Shown here piece after piece: positions 43,501 to 55,636 of a stretch of DNA of 64,000 nt; within the stretch, counting starts at the first letter, position 1, and each line of letters opens with the position of its first letter. A program made the translations under genes and the position numbers. Location: the NCBI GenBank assembly GCA_036365515.1, contig CM070875.1, forward strand, positions 91,094,128 to 91,158,127. The letters run 5' to 3'. The notes beneath the pieces are model-generated. The model was not told the DNA's origin and ran no database searches. It saw only the letters and a program-made list of their open reading frames with translations. The DNA is from Torymus aiolomorphi (taxonomy: Eukaryota > Arthropoda > Insecta > Hymenoptera > Torymidae).

Positions 43501-46500
43501 ATTTGCTGAAAATTGTATAAAAGGGATTTCTGGATTCACTGATTACGAATCTGAACTCCGATTTTCAGAATTCAAAATGGTGGATTTGAAGATGGCGGTC
43601 AAATATTGAAACATTATTGGATTTTGCTGAAATTTGTATTACCTTAATACGGGATTTTTGATTTCGCTGATTAGGAATCTGAACATATATTGTGATAATT
43701 CAGACTGGTGGACGCAAGACCGCTAACAAAAATTGAAATTTCACTCGATTTGCTGAAAATGGTATATAAGGAATATGTGGATTCGCAGAATACGAATCTC
43801 AACTCAGATTTTCAGAATTCAAAATGACTGATCGAAGATGGAGGCGAAATATTCTAAAACTACTGGATTTTGCTGTAAATTGTATATAAGGGGTATCTGG
43901 ATTCGCTGATTACGAATCCCAAATCAGATTTTCAGAAATCAAAAAGGCTGATCGGAGATGGAGGCGAAATATTCAAAAACTGCTGGAATTTGCTGAAAAT
44001 TGCATATACGGGGTATGTAGATTCGCTTATTACGAATCACAACTCAGATTTTCAGAATTCAAAATGGCTGATCGAAGATGGAGGCAAAATATTCAAAAAC
44101 TGCTAGAATTTGCTGAAAATTGTATATAAGGGGTATGAGGATTGGCCGATTACGAATCACAACTCAGATTTGCAGAATTCAAAGTGGCTGATAGAAGATG
44201 GAGGCAAAATATTCAAATACTACTGGATTTGCTGAAAATTGTATAAAAGGGATTCCTGGATACGGTGATTACGAATCTGAACTCCGATTTTCAGAATTCA
44301 AAATGGTGGATTTCAAGATGGCGGTCAAATATTGAAACATTATTGGATTTTGCTGAAATTTGTATTACCTTAATACGGGATTTTTGATTTCGCTGATTAG
44401 GAATCTGAACATATATTGTGATAATTCAGACTGGTGGACGCAAGACCGCTAACAAAAATTGAAATTTCACTCGATTTGCTGAAAATGGTATATAAGGAAT
44501 ATGTGGATTCGCAGAATACGAATCTCAAATCAGATTTTCAGAATTCAAAATGACTGATCGAAGATGGATGCGAAATATTCTAAAACTACTGGATTTTGCT
44601 GTAAATTGTATATAAGGGGTATCTGGATTCGCTGATTACGAATCCCAAATCAGATTTTCAGAAATCAAAAAGGCTGATCGGAGATGGAGGCGAAATATTC
44701 AAAAACTGCTGGAATTTGCTGGGAATTGTATATAAGGGGTATGTGGATTCGCTTATTACGAATCACAACTCAGATTTTCAGAATTCAAAATGTCTGATCG
44801 AAGATGCAGGTAAAATATTTAAAAACTACTGGAATTTGCTGGAAATTGTATATACGGGGTATGTGGATTCGCTTATTACGAATCACAACTCAGATTTTCA
44901 GAATTCAAAATGGCTGATCGTAGATGGAGGCAAAATATTCAAAAACTGCTGGAATTTGCTGAAAATTGTATATAAGGGGTATCTGCAATGGCTGATTACG
45001 AATCCCAAATCAGATTTTCAGAAATCAAAATGACTGATCGAAGATGGAGGCGAAATATTCAAAAACTACTGGAATTTGCTGAAAATTGTATATAAGGGGT
45101 ATGTGGGCACGCTGATTACGAATCACAACTCAGATTTTCAGAATTCAAAATGTCTGATCGAAGATGCAGGTAAAATATTTAAAAACTACTGGAATTTGCT
45201 GGAAATTGTATATAAGGGGTATGTGGATTCGCTTATTACGAATCACAACTCAGATTTTCAGAATTCAAAATGTCTGATCGAAGATGGAGGTAAAATATTC
45301 AAAAACTGCTGGAATTTGCTGGAAATTGTATATAAGGGGTATGTGGATTCGCTAATTAGGAATCAAAACTCAGATTTTCAGAATTCAAAATGGCTGATCG
45401 AAAATGGAGGCGAAATATTCAAATACTACTGGATTTGCTGAAAATTGTATAAAAGGGATTTCTGGATTCACTGATTACGAATCTGAACTCCGATTTTCAG
45501 AATTCAAAATGGTGGATTTGAAGATGGCGGTCAAATATTGAAACATTATTGGATTTTGCTGAAATTTGTATTACCTTAATACGGGATTTTTGATTTCGCT
45601 GATTAGGAATCTGAACATATATTGTGATAATTCAGACTGGTGGACGCAAGACCGCTAACAAAAATTGAAATTTCACTCGATTTGCTGAAAATGGTATATA
45701 TAAGGAATATGTGGATTCGCAGAATACGAATCTCAACTCAGATTTTCAGAATTCAAAATGACTGATCGAAGATGGATGCGAAATATTCTAAAACTACTGG
45801 ATTTTGCTGTAAATTGTATATAAGGGGTATCTGGATTCGCTGATTACGAATCCCAAATCAGATTTTCAGAAATCAAAAAGGCTGATCGGAGATGGAGGCG
45901 AAATATTCAAAAACTGCTGGAATTTGCTGGGAATTGTATATAAGGGGTATGTGGATTCGCTTATTACGAATCACAACTCAGATTTTCAGAATTCAAAATG
46001 TCTGATCGAAGATGCAGGTAAAATATTTAAAAACTACTGGAATTTGCTGGAAATTGTATATACGGGGTATGTGGATTCGCTTATTACGAATCACAACTCA
46101 GATTTTCAGAATTCAAAATGGCTGATCGTAGATGGAGGCAAAATATTCAAAAACTGCTGGAATTTGCTGAAAATTGTATATAAGGGGTATCTGCAATGGC
46201 TGATTACGAATCCCAAATCAGATTTTCAGAAATCAAAATGACTGATCGAAGATGGAGGCGAAATATTCAAAAACTACTGGAATTTGCTGAAAATTGTATA
46301 TAAGGGGTATGTGGGCACGCTGATTACGAATCACAACTCAGATTTTCAGAATTCAAAATGTCTGATCGAAGATGGAGGTAAAATATTCAAAAACTGCTGG
46401 AATTTGCTGGAAATTGTATATAAGGGGTATGTGGATTCGCTAATTAGGAATCAAAACTCAGATTTTCAGAATTCAAAATGGCTGATCGAAAATGGAGGCG

Positions 46501-49500
46501 AAATATTCAAATACTACTGGATTTGCTGAAAATTGTATAAAAGGGATTTCTGGATTCACTGATTACGAATCTGAACTCCGATTTTCAGAATTCAAAATGG
46601 TGGATTTGAAGATGGCGGTCAAATATTGAAACATTATTGGATTTTGCTGAAATTTGTATTACCTTAATACGGGATTTTTGATTTCGCTGATTAGGAATCT
46701 GAACATATATTGTGATAATTCAGACTGGTGGACGCAAGACCGCTAACAAAAATTGAAATTTCACTCGATTTGCTGAAAATGGTATATAAGGAATATGTGG
46801 ATTCGCAGAATACGAATCTCAACTCAGATTTTCAGAATTCAAAATGACTGATCGAAGATGGATGCGAAATATTCTAAAACTACTGGATTTTGCTGTAAAT
46901 TGTATATAAGGGGTATCTGGATTCGCTGATTACGAATCCCAAATCAGATTTTCAGAAATCAAAAAGGCTGATCGGAGATGGAGGCGAAATATTCAAAAAC
47001 TGCTGGAATTTGCTGGGAATTGTATATAAGGGGTATGTGGATTCGCTTATTACGAATCACAACTCAGATTTTCAGAATTCAAAATGTCTGATCGAAGATG
47101 CAGGTAAAATATTTAAAAACTACTGGAATTTGCTGGAAATTGTATATACGGGGTATGTGGATTCGCTTATTACGAATCACAACTCAGATTTTCAGAATTC
47201 AAAATGGCTGATCGTAGATGGAGGCAAAATATTCAAAAACTGCTGGAATTTGCTGAAAATTGTATATAAGGGGTATCTGCAATGGCTGATTACGAATCCC
47301 AAATCAGATTTTCAGAAATCAAAATGACTGATCGAAGATGGAGGCGAAATATTCAAAAACTACTGGAATTTGCTGAAAATTGTATATAAGGGGTATGTGG
47401 GCACGCTGATTACGAATCACAACTCAGATTTTCAGAATTCAAAATGTCTGATCGAAGATGGAGGTAAAATATTCAAAAACTGCTGGAATTTGCTGGAAAT
47501 TGTATATAAGGGGTATGTGGATTCGCTAATTAGGAATCAAAACTCAGATTTTCAGAATTCAAAATGGCTGATCGAAAATGGAGGCGAAATATTCAAATAC
47601 TACTGGATTTGCTGAATATTGTATAAAAGGGATTTCTGGATTCACTGATTACGAATCTGAACTCCGATTTTCAGAATTCAAAATGGTGGATTTGAAGATG
47701 GCGGTCAAATATTGAAACATTATTGGATTTTGCTGAAATTTGTATTACCTTAATACGGGATTTTTGATTTCGCTGATTAGGAATCTGAACATATATTGTG
47801 ATAATTCAGACTGGTGGACGCAAGACCGCTAACAAAAATTGAAATTTCACTCGATTTGCTGAAAATGGTATATAAGGAATATGTGGATTCGCAGAATACG
47901 AATCTCAACTCAGATTTTCAGAATTCAAAATGACTGATCGAAGATGGAGGCGAAATATTCTAAAACTACTGGATTTTGCTGTAAATTGTATATAAGGGGT
48001 ATCTGGATTCGCTGATTACGAATCCCAAATCAGATTTTCAGAAATCAAAAAGGCTGATCGGAGATGGAGGCGAAATATTCAAAAACTGCTGGAATTTGCT
48101 GAAAATTGCATATACGGGGTATGTAGATTCGCTTATTACGAATCACAACTCAGATTTTCAGAATTCAAAATGGCTGATCGAAGATGGAGGCAAAATATTC
48201 AAAAACTGCTAGAATTTGCTGAAAATTGTATATAAGGGGTATGTGGATTGGCCGATTACGAATCACAACTCAGATTTGCAGAATTCAAAGTGGCTGATAG
48301 AAGATGGAGGCAAAATATTCAAATACTACTGGATTTGCTGAAAATTGTATAAAAGGGATTCCTGGATACGCTGATTACGAATCTGAACTCCGATTTTCAG
48401 AATTCAAAATGGTGGATTTGAAGATGGCGGTCAAATATTGAAACATTATTGGATTTTGCTGAAATTTGTATTACCTTAATACGGGATTTTTGATTTCGCT
48501 GATTAGGAATCTGAACATATATTGTGATAATTCAGACTGGTGGACGCAAGACCGCTAACAAAAATTGAAATTTCACTCGATTTGCTGAAAATGGTATATA
48601 AGGAATATGTGGATTCGCAGAATACGAATCTCAACTCAGATTTTCAGAATTCAAAATGACTGATCGAAAATGGAGGCGAAATATTCTAAAACTACTGGAT
48701 TTGCTGTAAATTGTATATAAGGGGTATCTGGATTCGCTGATTACGAATCCCAAATCAGATTTTCAGAAATCAAAAAGGCTGATCGGAGATGGAGGCGAAA
48801 TATTCAAAAACTGCTGGAATTTGCTGGGAATTGTATATAAGGGGTATGTGGATTCGCTTATTACGAATCACAACTCAGATTTTCAGAATTCAAAATGTCT
48901 GATCGAAGATGCAGGTAAAATATTTAAAAACTACTGGAATTTGCTGGAAATTGTATATACGGGGTATGTGGATTCGCTTATTACGAATCACAACTCAGAT
49001 TTTCAGAATTCAAAATGGCTGATCGTAGATGGAGGCAAAATATTCAAAAACTGCTGGAATTTTCTGAAAATTGTATATAAGGGGTATCTGCAATGGCTGA
49101 TTACGAATCCCAAATCAGATTTTCAGAAATCAAAATGACTGATCGAAGATGGAGGCGAAATATTCAAAAACTACTGGAATTTGCTGAAAATTGTATATAA
49201 GGGGTATGTGGGCGCGCTGATTACGAATCACAACTCAGATTTTCAGAATTCAAAATGTCTGATCGAAGATGGAGGTAAAATATTCAAAAACTGCTGGAAT
49301 TTGCTGGAAATTGTATATAAGGGGTATGTGGATTCGCTAATTAGGAATCAAAACTCAGATTTTCAGAATTCAAAATGGCTGATCGAAAATGGAGGCGAAA
49401 TATTCAAATACTACTGGATTTGCTGAAAATTGTATAAAAGGGATTTCTGGATTCACTGATTACGAATCTGAACTCAGATTTTGAAAATTCAAAATGGCGG

Positions 49501-49801
49501 ATTCGAAAATGGTGGTCAAATAGTGAAATATTATTGGATTTTGCTGAAATTTGTATTACCTTAATACGGGATATTTTATTTCGATGATTAGGAATCTGAA
49601 CATATATTGTGATAATTCAGATTGGTGGACGCAAGACCGCTAACAAAAATTGATATTTTACTCGATTTTGCTGAAAATGGTATATAAGGAATATGTGGAT
49701 TCGCAGATTATGAATCTCAACTCAGATTTTCAGAATTCAAAATGACTGATCGAAGATGGAGGCGAAATATTCTAAAACTACTGGATTTTGCTGTAAATTG
49801 T
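40542..49801 (+). repeat. Satellite array, ~120-bp monomer (main segment)
   Basis: The same head-to-tail monomer as at 30767-35128 continues after the LINE. From about 42660 copies become much more alike and fall into repeated multi-monomer blocks. Because 120 is a multiple of three, many monomers read open through several units in more than one frame (40-residue units such as GYVDSLITNHNSDFQNSKWL or MADRRWRRNIQKLLEFAENC). No start context or splice structure supports translation. The array ends at 49801 against the left arm of the giant palindrome. Confidence 0.95.
42660..49440 (+). repeat. Higher-order repeat within the satellite
   Basis: A marker monomer beginning GGGAATTGTATATAAGGGGT occurs at about 42910, 44722, 45930, 47016 and 48827. 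Spacings are 1,812, 1,208, 1,086 and 1,811 bp. Differences are close to whole numbers of monomers (about 1 and 6), and the blocks between markers are near-identical. This is the pattern of unequal exchange on a ~1.09-kb, nine-monomer unit with added monomers. Confidence 0.85.
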
Positions 49802-52573
49802 ATTTCAAAAAGTATACAAGAATGTTACGGAAGCTTTTATTATCAGAAATTCTTAGTTCATAAACTGATACAAGATGTGTGGCAATCATGAGTTTCTACT
49901 ATAAAAGAATGTCGAGAAAGCTTTCTTTTCCCAATGATTCTTAGTTCATAAACTTTTGTTTTTAATTTTGCAAGATGTATCTGATTGCTTATTAATTCAA
50001 GTGGTTTCTAGTTAAAATTTACACGAATCTAAGTGTCGAATATAATGTAATTATATAGTGATTGGCTTATGGCAATGGGTGCCTATAAATAAAATAAAGT
50101 ATCGGTATGATGTGTTAAATGAAGTGTTGATAACAAATTTCTAACCTCTACTTAAAATCAGAATTTAAAATATTGGTCAGAGCCTTGGTTAAAAAAAAAC
50201 ATTTTTTGTCTATACTTCAAGAAACTTTGTTGATATTGGCGCTATGCATATTTATTTAATTAAACATCAATTAAAAGATTATGTTAAGTGAACAATAAAA
50301 TAGAGAAAAAAGAAAAAATGATGTGTTATTGTTGTGAATAAAAGTGCTCAGTTAATCTAATTTTATAATTTTCTCATGGTGGGAGACGTCAAAATGTTTC
50401 AGAAGAGTTCTCAGTAAATATTGTGAAAATGTCTACGGATAAAAGTGCTCAGTTAATCTAATTTTATAATTTTCTCACAGTGGGAGACGTCAAAATGTTT
50501 CAGAGGAGTTCTCAGTAAATATTTTTCTACACAAGATTCAGATAATTATTTCAAAAAGTATACAAGAATGTTACGGAAGCTTTTATTATCAGAAATTCAA
50601 GATGTTTCAAGATGTTTTATATTTTAAAAGAATGGAGAAAGCTTTTTTCTCTCAATGATTCTTAGTTCATAAACTTTTGTGTTTAATTTTGCAAGATGTG
50701 TCTGATTGGTTATTAATTCAACTGGTTTCTAGTTAAAATTTCAACGAATCTAAGTGTTGAAAATATAATGTAATTATTATATAGTGATTGGCTTATCGTG
50801 ATGGGCGCCAAATGTTTCAGAGTAGCTATCTGTTCTGTGAATTACCGTATATGAAACCATAATATATAAATTACTGTAATGGCTACTTCTTTATCTGCAA
50901 CCAATATTTTAATTTGCTAGCGGATTGTGTTGCAGTAGTGTGGCTAGTTACAATGTATTTATTTTATAACTCTCTCCCGCTCCCCTCTCTTTCTCTCCCT
51001 CAACATATGTCAAACTCTGTACCAAGAACTTTAATGAGAGCCTAAATATTTTTTTTTAAACAATCAGTAAAACAAATAGTGGCTAAGGCAAATGTATGAG
51101 TTTTCTCTGTATAATTAATCAACATCTGTCACACTCTGAACCAAGAACTTTAATGAAAACCTAAATATTTGTTTAAAACAATCAGCAAAACAAATAGTAT
51201 TATTAATGTAACAACACAATTTGTCTAGTCCTTTTATTTTTTCTAGTCTCATCTATTCAATAAGCACTCTCTACAAATGGTAATAATTTTTTTCATGACT
51301 GTACTAATAATAATAGTGTTGATATTTAAAACTTTCTACGAAAGTGTAAAATAAGGCAAGTATAGAAGTTTTTTCTGTATAATCTATGTATAATCTAAAT
51401 ATAAAACTTTCTACGAAAGTATAAAATAAGGCAAGTATAGACGTTTTTTCTGTATAATATACTCTTCCTCTCTCTCTTCCCCCGCCCTCTCTCACCTTCT
51501 TTCCCCCGTCCCCTTTCTTCCTCTCTCTCTCTTAACATCCGTCAAACTCTGTACCAAAAACTTTAATCACAGCTTAAATATTTGTTTAATACAATCAACA
51601 TGTTTAAAAAAAAAAATAATTCCTTAAGTACGTTACGTACGTTAATTAAACACAAGAAAGTACTGAAATCAATTATATTGTAGTCAAGTACCCATAACTT
51701 AACTTGACTGACATAATACAACTTATCGTACCTACTCAAAAATATTCAGCTAGCGGGCATGAAGTACTATTTAACACCCAAGAGGCGTAATAGCTCTCAT
51801 ACTCCTACAAAACTTTATAGAACCTACGCACTTTACATCCGTGTGGGCAAAAATTATTTAAATTATATATAACTATCTTTTACTTCGTCGAGTAAATGTA
51901 TACTGAACAAATTATATGTATGTAGATTCAAATTCTTCATTGCAAATCAAACAAACGAAAGTTGTGAAATCAATTACCGATAGTCAAGTAATGCAAACAA
52001 CTCTCCGAAACAACTGTATGACTGATCTCAGAAATATATTATTCTAATTTGTTCATTCTTCTATACAAATTAAACACAAGAAAGTACTGAAATCAATTTA
52101 TTGTAGTCAAGTATACCCATAAGTTAACTTGACTGAGATAATAGAACTTTTAGTACCTTGCGTGTAAAATTACATTTCACGCCCACGTTGTAACTTCAAA
52201 AATATTCACCCAGCAGGCATAAAGTACTACTTAACGCCTAATAAGCGGAATAGCTCACATATTCCTACAACACTTTATAGAACCTACGCACTTTGCTCCC
52301 GGGTAGACGAAAATTATTAATTAATTACTATTATGCCTTCTTTTTATTTCTAAAATTAATAAGAATTTTATCAGATATTTACGAAGTCAATGCCTATATA
52401 AAAAAATTACATAGTTACCAACACATCCCCATTTTTCATTATTTTTTCTCAATTTTGAAATTTCTATAATATTACGCATCTTGGGAGGACACGAGAAGTC
52501 TAGAGCTGCTCTAGCAGGGGTGGTCGTCCAATCTTCCATACATACTTGGCGGGCCCGACGGTTTGCAGTTTAA
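49802..52573 (+). repeat. Left arm of the giant palindrome
   Basis: About 2.77 kb, AT-rich, with no protein-coding capacity. It contains internal duplications: CTCAGTTAATCTAATTTTAT occurs twice near 50350-50460, and CTTTCTACGAAAGT twice near 51330 and 51405. It also has pyrimidine-rich runs near 50975 and 51466-51530. The uninterrupted TTAA of the Kolobok target is at 50115-50118. Confidence 0.85.
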
Positions 52574-53170
52574 GGTGTAGACATTGTCATTTTCATATGA
52601 ATATTCATACGTTTAAAGATCAGATAAAATGTATAAATCAATTGCTTCTAGATATTAAATACTGATCCGTGAATATATTACTCTTTTTAAATAGAAAAGT
52701 CCAAACACAGATGAAAATTTCATATGAGATCTCATATGAGAATATCGGACATCAGATCCCATATGAGATCACATATGAGGTCCCATAATATATAAAATTG
52801 CAGATGACATAACATATATGAGTCTTATCTGATGTCATGTCCGAAATACTCATAACATGATGTCTTATCTGATCTGATGTCCGAAATACTCATATAAGAT
52901 CTCATATGATATTTACACGCGGGAAAAGGATAAAAATAGGTGGCTCATAAAATAGTTAGTAAAATTTAAAGCTCTTTTGAATAGACTATGAATTTATATG
53001 TATCTTTTTATTTCATTCCCATATAAAAAAAGACGAACACAAGGAAAAATATTTTAGGTAATAAAAGTAAATCATGATTATGCACATAGTACATGTAGGG
53101 ATATTATATTTAAACGGTATTTATGGTGGACTTATAGGTATATGCAAAAATCTAGTATTCTACATTTACA
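52574..53170. other. Spacer of the giant palindrome
   Basis: About 600 bp without a gene. It contains the perfect 18-bp palindrome CATATGAGATCTCATATG at 52721-52738. It also has a ~40-bp inverted pair (about 52718-52763 against 52871-52911, sharing CGGACATCAGATC), so it is itself foldable. It may be a smaller element trapped in the centre. Confidence 0.55.
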
Positions 53171-55636
53171 AAGCTCACCGGTAAACTGCAAACCGTCGGG
53201 CCCGCCAAGTATGTATGGAAGATTGGACGACCACCCCTGCTAGAGCAGCTCTAGACTTCTCGTGTCCTCCCAAGATGCGTAATATTATAGAAATTTCAAA
53301 ATTGAGAAAAAATAATGAAAAATGGGGATGTGTTGGTAACTATGTAATTTTTTTATATAGGCATTGACTTCGTAAATATCTGATAAAATTCTTATTAATT
53401 TTAGAAATAAAAAGAAGGCATAATAGTAATTAATTAATAATTTTCGTCTACCCGGGAGTAAAGTGCGTAGGTTCTATAAAGTGTTGTAGGAATATGTGAG
53501 CTATTCCGCTTATTAGGCGTTAAGTAGTACTTTATGCCTGCTGGGTGAATATTTTTGAAGTTACAACGTGGGCGTGAAATGTAATTTTACACGCAAGGTA
53601 CTAAAAGTTCTATTATCTCAGTCAAGTTAACTTATGGGTATACTTGACTACAATAAATTGATTTCAGTACTTTCTTGTGTTTAATTTGTATAGAAGAATG
53701 AACAAATTAGAATAATATATTTCTGAGATCAGTCATACAGTTGTTTCGGAGAGTTGTTTGCATTACTTGACTATCGGTAATTGATTTCACAACTTTCGTT
53801 TGTTTGATTTGCAATGAAGAATTTGAATCTACATACATATAATTTGTTCAGTATACATTTACTCGACGAAGTAAAAGATAGTTATATATAATTTAAATAA
53901 TTTTTGCCCACACGGACGTAAAGTGCGTAGGTTCTATAAAGTTTTGTAGGAGTATGAGAGCTATTACGCCTCTTGGGTGTTAAATAGTACTTCATGCCCG
54001 CTAGCTGAATATTTTTGAGTAGGTACGAAAAGTTGTATTATGTCAGTCAAGTTAAGTTATGGGTACTTGACTACAATATAATTGATTTCAGTACTTTCTT
54101 GTGTTTAATTAACGTACGTAACGTACTTAAGGAATTATTTTTTTTTTTAAACATGTTGATTGTATTAAACAAATATTTAAGCTGTGATTAAAGTTTTTGG
54201 TACAGAGTTTGACGGATGTTAAGAGAGAGAGAGAAGAAAGGGGAGGGGGAGAGAGGGTGAGAGAGGGCGGGGGAAGAGAGAGAGGAAGAGTATATTATAC
54301 AGAAAAAACGCCTATACTTGCCTTATTTTATACTTTCGTAGAAAGTTTTATATTTAGATTATACATAGATTATACAGAAAGAACTTCTATACTTGCCTTA
54401 TTTTACACTTTCGTAGAAAGTTTTAAATATCAACACTATTATTATTAGTACAGTCATGAAAAAAATTATTACCATTTGTAGAGAGTGCTTATTGAATAGA
54501 TGAGACTAGAAAAAATAAAAGGACTAGACAAATTGTGTTGTTACATTAATAATACTATTTGTTTTGCCGATTGTTTTAAACAAATATTTAGGTTTTCATT
54601 AAAGTTCTTGGTTCAGAGTGTGACAGATGTTGATTAATTATACAGAGAAAACTCATACATTTGCCTTAGCCACTATTTGTTTTACTGATTGTTTAAAAAA
54701 AATATTTAGGCTCTCATTAAAGTTCTTGGTACAGAGTTTGACATATGTTGAGGGAGAGAAAGAGAGGGGAGCGGGAGAGAGTTATAAAATAAATACATTG
54801 TAACTAGCCACACTACTGCAACACAATCCGCTAGCAAATTAAAATATTGGTTGCAGATAAAAAAGTAGCCATTACAGTAATTTATATATTATGGTTTCAT
54901 ATACGGTAATTCACAGAACAGATAGCTACTCTGAAACATTAGGCGCCCATCACGATAAGCCAATCACTATATAATAATTACATTATATTTTCAACTCTTA
55001 GATTCGTTGAAATTTTAACTAGAAACCAGTTGAATTAATAACCAATCAGACACATCTTGCAAAATTAAACACAAAAGTTTATGAACTAAGAATCATTGAG
55101 AGAAAAAAGCTTTCTCCATTCTTTTAAAATATAAAACATCTTGAAACATCTTGAATTTCTGATAATAAAAGCTTCCGTAACATTCTTGTATACTTTTTGA
55201 AATAATTATCTGAATCTTGTGTAGAAAAATATTTACTGAGAACTCCTCTGAAACATTTTGACGTCTCCCACTGTGAGAAAATTATAAAATTAGATTAACT
55301 GAGCACTTTTATCCGTAGACATTTTCACAATATTTACTGAGAACTCTTCTGAAACATTTTGACGTCTCCCACCATGAGAAAATTATAAAATTAGATTAAC
55401 TGAGCACTTTTATTCACAACAATAACACATCATTTTTTCTTTTTTCTCTATTTTATTGTTCACTTAACATAATCTTTTAATTGATGTTTAAGTAAATAAA
55501 TATGCACAGCGCCAATATCAACAAAGTTTCTTGAAGTATAGACAAAAAATGTTTTTTTTTAACCAAGGCTCTGACCAATATTTTAAATTCTGATTTTAAG
55601 TAGAGGTTAGAAATTTTTTATCAACACTTCATTTAA
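53171..55636 (-). repeat. Right arm of the giant palindrome, inner part
   Basis: Mirror of 50115-52573. It ends at the TTAA (55633-55636) where the Kolobok element inserted. Confidence 0.85.

Noticed and set aside
31634..49426. Dozens of 60-120-residue open frames in the satellite
   Set aside because: They are the same monomer read through; the 120-bp period keeps frames open and no gene signals accompany them.
30767..49801. Regularly spaced repeats that could look like a CRISPR array
   Set aside because: The units are continuous 120-bp satellite monomers without unique spacers, in a eukaryotic genome.
52721..52738. Perfect 18-bp palindrome as a regulatory operator
   Set aside because: No gene lies nearby and related ATATGAG words recur around it, so it reads as part of a foldable repeat.
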